From: Pseudomonadota bacterium
GTDB lineage: Bacteria; Pseudomonadota; Alphaproteobacteria; SHVP01
Reading direction: 5' to 3'
DNA: 64,000 nt
Assembly: GCA_027622715.1 (NCBI GenBank)
Contig: JAQBYN010000009.1
Span: 1-64,000 of the forward strand
Of this stretch, positions 9,626-17,910 are shown piece by piece. Below the pieces are notes generated by a model. That model was not told the DNA's origin and ran no database searches. It saw only the letters and a program-made list of their open reading frames with translations. The position numbers and the translations under genes are program-made. Numbering within the stretch: position 1 is the stretch's first letter; the number at the start of each line of letters is the position of its first letter.

Positions 9626-10717
9626 GTGGCGCTTAGGGAAACGGACGACATTTCGGCGGGCGCCGCCGGATCACGCGACGCGGCGAAGAACGATGGGCGC
9701 GCCGAGGCGCGCGCCCTAGTCAAACAAATGAACGGCGCGCAGCGTGCGGCGACGGTGATTATTGCCGTCGGCGATGATCGTGCCGGCAAGTTATTTAGCA
9801 GCATGAACGACGACGAAATCAAAGAAATTTCCACGGCGATGTCGACGCTTGGCAGTATCAAAGCCACCGTCGTCGAAGAGGTCTTCCGTAATTTCGTCAG
9901 CACGTTTTCCGGCGCCGGTTCATTGACGGGAAATTTGACCGGCACAGAACGACTGCTGTCGAGGTTCATCGACGGGGACCGCCTTGAGGGCATTATGGAG
10001 GGCGTGCGCGGTCCCGCCGGTCGCACGATGTGGGAAAAACTGGCGAACGTGGATGCGAATATCCTCGCGACCTATCTCAAGAATGAACACCCACAAACGG
10101 TCGCGGTTATTTTGGGAAAGATCAGACCGGATCACGCCGCCCACGTCCTCGCCTGTTTTGTCGAGGATTTCGGCAACGATGTCGTCTCCCGCATGATTGG
10201 CGCCGAGCCTGTAAAAAAGGAAATCCTTGCACGGATAGAAACGACTCTCCGTGTCGAACTAATGGCAACGTTGGTCCGTACGTCAAAACAAAATAACCAC
10301 GAGTTGCTCGCCGGCATATTCAACCACTTCGATCGCAACCACGAAGGGCGGTTTATGGGTGCGCTCCAAGAGCGCAACGGGGAAAGCGCAGAAAAAGTGC
10401 GGGCGTTTATGTTTACGTTTGCCGATCTGGCCCGGGTCGATCCGGCCGGGGTTCAGGTGTTGATACGTGCGATCAACAAAGACGACCTTTCCATGGCCCT
10501 CAAAGGGGCGCCTGCCGAAATCCTTGAGCTGTTCTTTGGAAACATGACGGCCCGGGCGGCGGGCATCCTAAGAGACGATATGGAAGCGATGGGCGCGGTG
10601 CGACTACGCGACGTGGAAAAAGCGCAGGCCACCGTTCTCCTTGTGGCCAGGACCCTCGCCGACAAAGGAGAGATAATCATCGCTGACGGCAGTGCCGCTG
10701 ACGAAATCATCTACTAA
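9626..10717 (+). CDS. fliG: Flagellar motor switch protein FliG (stand-alone)
   Basis: AATVIIAVGDDRAGKLFSSMNDDEI, LKNEHPQTVAVILGKI, C-terminal LRDVEKAQATVLLVARTLADKGEIII. Confidence 0.87.
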   Translation: MALRETDDISAGAAGSRDAAKNDGRAEARALVKQMNGAQRAATVIIAVGDDRAGKLFSSMNDDEIKEISTAMSTLGSIKATVVEEVFRNFVSTFSGAGSLTGNLTGTERLLSRFIDGDRLEGIMEGVRGPAGRTMWEKLANVDANILATYLKNEHPQTVAVILGKIRPDHAAHVLACFVEDFGNDVVSRMIGAEPVKKEILARIETTLRVELMATLVRTSKQNNHELLAGIFNHFDRNHEGRFMGALQERNGESAEKVRAFMFTFADLARVDPAGVQVLIRAINKDDLSMALKGAPAEILELFFGNMTARAAGILRDDMEAMGAVRLRDVEKAQATVLLVARTLADKGEIIIADGSAADEIIY

Positions 10718-10785
10718 GCACCGGCTTGGGGGTCCGGCATCGTCGTTATTGCGACGAGGCGGAACTGTCCGCGCCTCGCTTGGGT

Positions 10786-11175
10786 TTAGATGATCACCGC
10801 ATAGAGAGTGTAACCACCGCTGGCTAGGACCGCGAGCCAGGTCAGCGAGGCACCAAGCCCGCGAAGTGGCGCGGACGCCTTGAGCGGATCAAGACCGACG
10901 ATGTGCGCCAGCCGACCGACCAAGAGGCCGATCCCGACGATGTGAATGAATAGGCTCGGTGCGCCGAGCGTCTCTGCGGCGCCGAGCGCAATCAAGGTGA
11001 TCGGCACCCATTCGATGAAGTTGCCGAAAACCCGAACCGCTTTGCGTAGGTCGAGATGATCGCCGTCGCCGACCGAGAGTTTGTACTTCGCGCGTAGAAC
11101 GCTGACCCGAATGCCGAGCGGCAGCGTGAGCAAGGTCAGAATAGCGATGTAAATGGCTGTCGTTTCGATGGTCAT
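10786..11175 (-). CDS. MAPEG family membrane protein
   Basis: IRVSVLRAKYKLSVGDGDHLDLRKAVRVFGNFIEWVPITLIAL. Confidence 0.85.
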   Translation of the reverse strand: MTIETTAIYIAILTLLTLPLGIRVSVLRAKYKLSVGDGDHLDLRKAVRVFGNFIEWVPITLIALGAAETLGAPSLFIHIVGIGLLVGRLAHIVGLDPLKASAPLRGLGASLTWLAVLASGGYTLYAVII

Positions 11176-11288
11176 TGGACCTCTCCCCGTGGCAAAAAGC
11201 GGCTCAAGATATCACGGCCAGCTTGGCGCGTGGAGGCTGGCGCGCCCGGCGGCACAAGCACCGTGATAAAGGCCGGTTCCAAGCCGAT

Positions 11289-11678
11289 TCACATCACTGC
11301 CGCATAAACAAGATACCCGCCTGTCGCCGCGGCGCTGGCCCAGGTGAGCAGGACGCCGGCTGTGCGGGCCGTGGTGGCGCGCTCGGCGTTGAGGCCGAGT
11401 ACGTGGGCGACGCGGCTAACGATCAGCGCGATGCCGACGAGATGAATGAGCAGCGCGGGCGCGCCCACCATCTCGGAAACGACCAGCGCAATGACGATCA
11501 TCGGCAGCCATTCTGTGAAGTTGCCGAACGTGCGAATGGCGTGCTGCAGGTCAGGCTGGCTGCCCGCACCCATCGATACCCTGTGTTTGCGGCGCAGGAC
11601 CGAGACCCGCGCGCCGATCACCAGCATCAATAGGGTGATGAGGCCGACGTATCCGACCGAGATATGAATTTCAGCGAT
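11289..11678 (-). CDS. MAPEG family membrane protein, second copy; likely AUC initiation (ORF track starts at 11630)
   Basis: ARVSVLRRKHRVSMGAGSQPDLQHAIRTFGNFTEWLPM; homologous N-terminus IAEIHISVGYVGLITLLMLVIG lies upstream of the called TTG; AAGGAG 7 nt before ATC; length then equals the paralog (390 nt). Confidence 0.75.
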   Translation of the reverse strand: MAEIHISVGYVGLITLLMLVIGARVSVLRRKHRVSMGAGSQPDLQHAIRTFGNFTEWLPMIVIALVVSEMVGAPALLIHLVGIALIVSRVAHVLGLNAERATTARTAGVLLTWASAAATGGYLVYAAVM

Positions 11679-11726
11679 GACGAGGCTCCTTGTGCTGCGG
11701 CACGTGGGACGGAACCGCCCCCTGCC

Positions 11727-12548
11727 CTACTTGGCCTCTTGAATGATGGTGCGGATCGGATACGGGATGGTGATGCCGCGCTCATCGAATTTCTCTTTGA
11801 TGGCTTGAATGAGAGCGAAGCGAAAGGCCCAGAACTCTTCGGTCTTGGCCCACACCCGGACCTGCAAATCGACCGAACTGTCGCCGAAGCCGAGTGGTAC
11901 GACAGCCGGCGCCGGATCTTGCAAAGCGCGCGGATCAGCCGCAATGCATTCCAGGACGGCGGCGCGGGCGTCGCCGATGTTGTCGTCGTAGCTGATGCCG
12001 ACATTGATATCGCAGCGCCGGGTCGGGTTATAGTTGAAGTTCTTGATGACGGCGCCCCAGACTTGGCCGTTGGGCACGACAATCTCGATATTGTCGGGGG
12101 TCACCATCTCGGTAAGGAACAGCGTCACCGCCTTGACGGTGCCGCCGATGCCGCCAACCTCAACATAGTCGTTCACTTTGAACGGGCGAAACAGCAACAG
12201 CATCACGCCGGCCGCGACGTTCGACAGGGTGCCTTGGAGGGCCAGGCCGATCGCTAGGGTGGCCGCGCCGAGTACGGCAATAAGGCTGGTGGTCTGAATG
12301 CCGAATTGATTGAGGACCGCGATCAGCGTGACGGCGACCAACGCGTAGCGCGTTAAGCTGCTCAGGAACACCGCCACTGTCGCATCGACGCGACTGCTGC
12401 GCGACAAGGTTCGATTGACCAGCCGGGAGACGCGACCGGACACCCACAGGCCGACCACCAATATGACGATCGCACCGACGACCGCGAGACCGTAGCCGGA
12501 GACGATTTCCAGGATTTGCTTGATGATGACGTCGACTTCTTCGTTCAT
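11727..12548 (-). CDS. MscS-family mechanosensitive ion channel
   Basis: AATLAIGLALQGTLSNVAAGVMLLLFRPFKVNDYVEVGGIGGTVKAVTLFLTEMVTPDNIEIVVPNG. Confidence 0.95.
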   Translation of the reverse strand: MNEEVDVIIKQILEIVSGYGLAVVGAIVILVVGLWVSGRVSRLVNRTLSRSSRVDATVAVFLSSLTRYALVAVTLIAVLNQFGIQTTSLIAVLGAATLAIGLALQGTLSNVAAGVMLLLFRPFKVNDYVEVGGIGGTVKAVTLFLTEMVTPDNIEIVVPNGQVWGAVIKNFNYNPTRRCDINVGISYDDNIGDARAAVLECIAADPRALQDPAPAVVPLGFGDSSVDLQVRVWAKTEEFWAFRFALIQAIKEKFDERGITIPYPIRTIIQEAK

Positions 12549-12632
12549 GCGTTGCTCGGCCTCAATTTGTGGGCGTCGTTACGACCTTCATACACTGGGC
12601 CACCATCCCATATACGTTAAATGGTGTGGGAA

Positions 12633-13016
12633 TCAGGAATCGGCGATCGGTCGCGGCTTGCCCCGATCGTCGATGGCAACGTAGACGAAAATGCCTTCGG
12701 TGACTCTGACCTCTTCGCCGCCGAACCGGCGGGTGGCAAAGGTGTCGATCTTGACCGTGAGCGAGGTTCGCCCTGTCTTAACGAGCTCGACGTAGCAACT
12801 GACCAGGTCGCCGATGAAAACCGGTTTGTGGAAGGTCATGGCTTCGATCGCCACGGTTGCGGTGCGGCCGCGCACGACCTGGGCGCTCAACGCCCCGCCG
12901 GCCAGGTCCATCTGCGACAGAACCCAGCCGCCGAAAATGTCGCCGTTGGCATTGGCATCGCCGGGCATCGCCATGGTGCGGATCGCGGGCTCGCCGCTAG
13001 GCCTTTGAGGTTCCAT
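12633..13016 (-). CDS. Hotdog-fold acyl-CoA thioesterase (YciA-like)
   Basis: MAMPGDANANGDIFGGWVLSQMDLAGG…MTFHKPVFIGDLVSCY. Confidence 0.92.
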   Translation of the reverse strand: MEPQRPSGEPAIRTMAMPGDANANGDIFGGWVLSQMDLAGGALSAQVVRGRTATVAIEAMTFHKPVFIGDLVSCYVELVKTGRTSLTVKIDTFATRRFGGEEVRVTEGIFVYVAIDDRGKPRPIADS

Positions 13017-13112
13017 GGTAACTCCCTACCACATCTTGTTGTTGCAGTTTGAGAATATACCCTATAGTGCGCACGCGTTGGCGAGTCCATTTGGTAGTCC
13101 GGTTGCACGGCG

Positions 13113-15074
13113 ATGACCGACCTTTTTGAAAATAGCGGCAAGAACCGCGGCAAATCCTATTCCGCCAAGGACATCGAGGTCCTGGAAGGGCTTGAGCCCG
13201 TGCGCCGGCGGCCCGCCATGTATATCGGTGGCACCGGCGAAGACGGGCTGCATCACCTCGCCGCCGAGGTGATCGACAACGCGATGGACGAGGTTCTGGC
13301 TGGCGCGGCGACCCGCATCGAGGTCGAGTTCCACGGCGATGGGTCTTTGACGGTGCGCGACAACGGCCGCGGCATCCCGGTCGACCCCCACCCCAAGTTC
13401 AAGAATAAGTCGGCGCTGGAGGTCATCCTGACCACGCTGCATTCGGGCGGCAAGTTTACCAACAAGGCCTATGAGACATCCGGCGGGCTGCACGGGGTCG
13501 GCGTTTCGGTGGTGAATGCCCTGTCGGACTGGCTGACGGTCGAGGTCGCACGCGACAAAAAGCTGTGGCACCAGCGCTATGCTCGCGGCAAGCCGCAGGG
13601 CAAGCTGACCTCGAAGCCGATGACGAACCGGCGCGGCAGCGCCCTGACATTCCATCCCGACCCGGACATTTTCGGCGCCGATCTGGTGATGAAGCCGGCC
13701 CGGCTGTACCGGTTGGCGCGCTCCAAGGCCTATTTGTTCCGCGGCGTCGAGATCCGTTGGAAATGCGATCCGGCGATGATCGGCAAGACCGACGTGCCGA
13801 CCGAGGCGGTGTTTCATTTTCCCGGCGGACTGGTCGATGCGTTGGCCGAAGAAATCGGCGACCGTGAAACAGTTACGCCGACGCCGTTCATTGGCCAGGC
13901 TGCATTTAACGGGTCGGGCCGCGTCGAATGGGCCGTCACCTGGCCCGCCGACGGCCAGACGTTCGTCAGCACCTACTGCAACACGGTGCCGACGCCGCAG
14001 GGCGGCACCCATGAAAGCGGCATGCGCAGCGCCCTCGCCCGCAGCCTGAAGGCCTACGGCGCTATGGTGAAGCGGCGCGGCGCGGCGCAATTCACCACCG
14101 AAGATATCAGCGGCGACGCCGCGTTGATCGTCTCGCTATTCATGTCCGAGCCTCAGTTCCAGGGCCAAACCAAAGAGAAACTGGTCAGTGTCGAGGCCGC
14201 CAAGCTGGTCGAGAACGCCGTCAAAGACCATTTCGATCACTGGCTGACCGGCAACGCCGAGGCCGCCAACGAGCTGCTCGATTATGTCAGCGAGCGGGCC
14301 GACGAACGCCAGCGGCGGCGCCAAGAAAAAGACGTCTCGCGGCAAAGCGCCAAACGTAAACTTCGGCTGCCAGGAAAACTATCGGACTGTTCGGCCGGTC
14401 AGGCCGATGGCACGGAAATATTCTTGGTCGAGGGCGATTCGGCGGGTGGGTCGGCCAAGCAGGCGCGCGACCGCCGGCTGCAGGCGGTGCTGCCATTGCG
14501 CGGCAAAATCCTCAATGTCGCGAGCGCCGGTGTTGGCAAGATTCAGGAAAACCAGGAGATCGCCAACATCGTCCAAGCGTTGGGCTGCGGGATCGGTGAG
14601 AAATACAACGAAGCGGGCCTGCGCTACGACCGGGTCATCATCATGACCGACGCCGACGTCGATGGCGCACATATTGCCGCGCTGTTGATGACGTTTTTCT
14701 TTCGGGCGATGCCGAAGTTGATCTATGACGGGCATCTTTACCTCGCGCAGCCGCCGCTTTATCGCCTGTCGCAAGGCGGTACGGTGTTTTACGCGCGCGA
14801 CGACGCGCACCGCGAGGAGCTGCAGAAGACTGAATTCGCCGGACGCGGTAAGCTTGAGATCAGCCGGTTCAAGGGTTTAGGTGAAATGCCGTCCGCGCAG
14901 CTTCGCGAAACAACCATGGACCCGGCCAAACGCACGCTTTTGCGGGTCGTGGTGGCGGAAAACGAACGCCGGGGCACTGATAAATTTGTCGAGAGTTTGA
15001 TGGGGCGCAAACCGGAAAATCGATTAGCGTTTATACAAGAGCACGCGGCCGACGCGGCCGACCTGGATATTTAG
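13113..15074 (+). CDS. parE: DNA topoisomerase IV subunit B
   Basis: EGLEPVRRRPAMYIGGTGEDGLHHL, EVIDNAMDEVLAG, FLVEGDSAGGSAKQARDR, IIMTDADVDGAHI. Confidence 0.96.
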   Translation: MTDLFENSGKNRGKSYSAKDIEVLEGLEPVRRRPAMYIGGTGEDGLHHLAAEVIDNAMDEVLAGAATRIEVEFHGDGSLTVRDNGRGIPVDPHPKFKNKSALEVILTTLHSGGKFTNKAYETSGGLHGVGVSVVNALSDWLTVEVARDKKLWHQRYARGKPQGKLTSKPMTNRRGSALTFHPDPDIFGADLVMKPARLYRLARSKAYLFRGVEIRWKCDPAMIGKTDVPTEAVFHFPGGLVDALAEEIGDRETVTPTPFIGQAAFNGSGRVEWAVTWPADGQTFVSTYCNTVPTPQGGTHESGMRSALARSLKAYGAMVKRRGAAQFTTEDISGDAALIVSLFMSEPQFQGQTKEKLVSVEAAKLVENAVKDHFDHWLTGNAEAANELLDYVSERADERQRRRQEKDVSRQSAKRKLRLPGKLSDCSAGQADGTEIFLVEGDSAGGSAKQARDRRLQAVLPLRGKILNVASAGVGKIQENQEIANIVQALGCGIGEKYNEAGLRYDRVIIMTDADVDGAHIAALLMTFFFRAMPKLIYDGHLYLAQPPLYRLSQGGTVFYARDDAHREELQKTEFAGRGKLEISRFKGLGEMPSAQLRETTMDPAKRTLLRVVVAENERRGTDKFVESLMGRKPENRLAFIQEHAADAADLDI

Positions 15075-15104
15075 CGGCGGTCCTACCCGCCCGGAGGAAG
15101 CGCG

Positions 15105-15662
15105 ATGATCGGACGGATGACACTGCTTTTTGCTGGCACGGTATTGCTCGCTGCATGCGCCGGGGCGCCAGCCGGTACATTCTCGGGCACACGCGGCGCC
15201 ACGATCTCCCCGTTCTACGCCCCGGCCTTGGTGAGTTACGTGGCACGAAACGGGACGTTCCCCGTGGTGGTCCGCGGCAATCCATTCGGCGGCGTGCCGC
15301 AGGCCCAGCTCGAACAGGCGTTGCATCAGCGGATGCGTCTGCCCGGCTGGGCGCCCAATGCACGATTTGCCGCTGACCCGGCCGCCGAAGCGGGCACCGG
15401 TTTACGCCTTGTTGTTCTGTTCAACCCCGCCGGCACCGTGGGATTGCGGGCGGTTTGCGGTGACCTATCGGGCATAACGTATACCGGGCCAGCCAATCAG
15501 ATGACGATGAGGGTCGGGTTTTGCGACGGCCCACAAAGTATGTCCGATGTGACGTTGCGCACGGCGCCGCCACCAGACGAAACGAGTGCAGCGTTCGTCG
15601 GCGCCTTAAACAACGCGGCCGCATCGGCGCTACCATTTATCGATCGCAACACCGGTCAATAA
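15105..15662 (+). CDS. Putative lipoprotein, tandem paralog 1 of 3, unrecognised family
   Basis: Signal peptide with lipobox LLAAC; GTFPVVVRGNPFGG, GLRLVVLFNPAG, VGFCDG. Confidence 0.75.
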   Translation: MIGRMTLLFAGTVLLAACAGAPAGTFSGTRGATISPFYAPALVSYVARNGTFPVVVRGNPFGGVPQAQLEQALHQRMRLPGWAPNARFAADPAAEAGTGLRLVVLFNPAGTVGLRAVCGDLSGITYTGPANQMTMRVGFCDGPQSMSDVTLRTAPPPDETSAAFVGALNNAAASALPFIDRNTGQ

Positions 15663-15743
15663 TTTGGGTCTTGAAGAAGATTGGGGCACGGCCCATGTTG
15701 CTGTCGCAGGGGAATCAAGGTGGGCTGTAGAGGGGTCCTAACC

Positions 15744-16322
15744 ATGAGTCGCCTAAAGATTATTTTTGCCGCTGTAATTTTGGGCGGACTGACGGCATGT
15801 ACCGCGTCCGACATTGTTATCTCCGGTTTGGGACCTAGCGGACTGCCGTACGACCCGAGCATCGTGCGGTATGTCGTTGGCCAAGGCGACTTCCCGTTGG
15901 AACTGCACGGCAATCCAAGCAATCTCGATGACGACGCCTTTGCCACGCTGGTCGAATCCCGGCTCCGCATTGAGCCCACTTTCGGCAAGACGACGTTTCG
16001 CCGCGACCCACAGACAAAGAACCGGCACCCATTCCGTCTTGTTCTCGTCTTCAACGCCGCCAATCCTCGAATAAGCGCGCGGCACGTCTGCGAGGGCGAG
16101 GATCTCGACAACGCGGGCGGGCCCAATTCGACACTTTTTGTACGGGGCGTTTTTTGCGACGGTCAGACCGTTCTTTCGGAAGACAGCGCACTGACAAATG
16201 CGCCGGAAGATTTTACGGACGAGCGTTTGCAGCGGTTGCTCGACAGGCTGCTGGAGGAATTGCTTCCCGGCGAAGGCCGCCGCGATATCAATGTGTCCTG
16301 CCCGACGGCGAACTGCAGATAG
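15744..16322 (+). CDS. Putative lipoprotein, tandem paralog 2 of 3, unrecognised family
   Basis: Lipobox GLTAC; GDFPLELHGNPSNL, PFRLVLVFNAAN, GVFCDG. Confidence 0.78.
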   Translation: MSRLKIIFAAVILGGLTACTASDIVISGLGPSGLPYDPSIVRYVVGQGDFPLELHGNPSNLDDDAFATLVESRLRIEPTFGKTTFRRDPQTKNRHPFRLVLVFNAANPRISARHVCEGEDLDNAGGPNSTLFVRGVFCDGQTVLSEDSALTNAPEDFTDERLQRLLDRLLEELLPGEGRRDINVSCPTANCR

Positions 16323-16323
16323 C

Positions 16324-17043
16324 GTGCCGGTCACGCGCGGCGTACTTGTCGGCCTGGTTGCCGCCGTGGGACTGTCGGCCTGCATTGCCGTGACACCGGA
16401 ATTGGTGCACGACGGTGGTCCAGTCGATCCCAATTATTCGCGCGATTACGTGTCCCTCATCATTGGTGCGGGCGCCATCCCGACGGCGTTGCACGGCAAC
16501 CCGTCGGATCTCGCTGACACCAATTTTGATGACTTGGTGATGCAACGGCTCAAGTTGCCACCGGTGTGGGGGCCACACCGCTTTGCACTCGAGCCCGACC
16601 CGCCGCCCACTCACGGATACCGCGTCGTCTTGGTCTTCAACCCCGAACTTGACGGGGTCAACAGCCCGGCGACGCAGCCGAATGCACCTGCGGATTCGAC
16701 CGCGCGGTTCGAACTTGCGCTGTGCAGCGGGCGCATAAGAGTGAATGAGTCAGGGCCCTACCCAAAGCTCCCCTGGAAACGCTTAGAGCGGTTCCGCAAC
16801 CGGAGCCTTTCGCCGATCTCGCCGCGTTATCTCGCTGAGCGCGTGCTGGTGCGCGGCGCCCTGTGCCTGGGCGACGTCCCCATCTCGTCGGGTTTTGTCG
16901 AGACCCAAGCCCTTGCAGACTATAGCGCGCCCGAATTCGTTCAGGTTCTTGACCTGCTCATGTTGCGCCTAATGCCTTACCGCGCCCTTCCCTCTGAATG
17001 CCCCGACAAGACGAACTGTGCGCGCACAGGCGGGCCGAATTAG
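16324..17043 (+). CDS. Putative lipoprotein, tandem paralog 3 of 3, unrecognised family (GTG start)
   Basis: Lipobox GLSAC; GAIPTALHGNPSDL, GYRVVLVFNPEL, RGALCLGD; starts 1 nt after the paralog 2 stop codon. Confidence 0.75.
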   Translation: MPVTRGVLVGLVAAVGLSACIAVTPELVHDGGPVDPNYSRDYVSLIIGAGAIPTALHGNPSDLADTNFDDLVMQRLKLPPVWGPHRFALEPDPPPTHGYRVVLVFNPELDGVNSPATQPNAPADSTARFELALCSGRIRVNESGPYPKLPWKRLERFRNRSLSPISPRYLAERVLVRGALCLGDVPISSGFVETQALADYSAPEFVQVLDLLMLRLMPYRALPSECPDKTNCARTGGPN

Positions 17044-17735
17044 GTCGCGTCCAACCAATCGCCCATCAGACCAGTAACGGCCTCGGGCTCCTCCATCGTG
17101 GACAGATGACCGCAGGCGGGGAGCAGGTGGAGCGTCGCGCCGGGAATCAGGTCGGCGAGTTCGCGCATAACCTCGGGCGGGGTGATGAGATCGTCGACGC
17201 CGCCGACGACCAATGTGCGGCAGGCGATCTGGGGCAAGGTCGGGCGGCTGTCGATGCGCCCCATGATGGCGGTCTGCTGGCGCACGAAACCGGCCTGACC
17301 GACATCTTCCGCCATTGCCGCGATGCGGCCGACGAGCAGCGTGTCGTCGAGACGGTCCGGGTGGATGAGCAGCGGTAGCAGCCGAGGGGTGACCCCTTTG
17401 AACTGGCCGTGACGCGAGAGGTCGATCAATCCGCGCCGCCGCGCCAGCTGGTCGTCGGTATCGGGCCGGGCCGAGGTATCGAGGAGCGCGAGATGGGTCA
17501 CCCGACCCGGCGCTTGCCGCATGACCTCCTGGGCGACATAGCCGCCCATCGAGAGGCCGGCCAAAGCAAACCGGTCCGGCGCCTTGGCCAGGAGGCGTTG
17601 CGCCATCCCGGCAATCGAGTCGTCTTTGGTGACGTCGGCCACCGAAATCTGGGCAATATGCGCGAGATGAGCGATTTGATGCGCCCACAATTCCCGGTTG
17701 CAAAGGAGGCCGGGGATGAGAACCAAGTCTGTCAT
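17040..17735 (-). CDS. Alpha/beta hydrolase
   Basis: LVLIPGLLCNRELW, LAGLSMGGYVAQEVM, VVGGVDDLITPPE, PACGHLSTMEEP. Confidence 0.9.
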   Translation of the reverse strand: MTDLVLIPGLLCNRELWAHQIAHLAHIAQISVADVTKDDSIAGMAQRLLAKAPDRFALAGLSMGGYVAQEVMRQAPGRVTHLALLDTSARPDTDDQLARRRGLIDLSRHGQFKGVTPRLLPLLIHPDRLDDTLLVGRIAAMAEDVGQAGFVRQQTAIMGRIDSRPTLPQIACRTLVVGGVDDLITPPEVMRELADLIPGATLHLLPACGHLSTMEEPEAVTGLMGDWLDAT

Positions 17736-17910
17736 TGGCCCCTATTTAGCATGCTGCCGGCGGCCCCCAGCAACCGCCCCGGCGCCGTTGTCGGGGGTAT
17801 CGGCACCGCGCTGGTGGGAGGGCGCGGGATTTGACCGCCCTGTGCAATTGGGGTATCGCTGCGCATAATGACGACATATTCGCGTTTTCCTCCGCAAGCT
17901 ACGGGTTTTC

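Noticed and set aside
10755-10778. Hairpin CGAGGCG-N10-CGCCTCG after fliG as terminator
   Set aside because: Stem is good but no following T-run; insufficient for a terminator call.
13062-14090. 342-aa minus-strand ORF
   Set aside because: Antisense to parE with no family motifs.
17040-17043. Convergent stop-codon overlaps (also at 40330-40333)
   Set aside because: Real, but common in compact genomes; not informative on its own.
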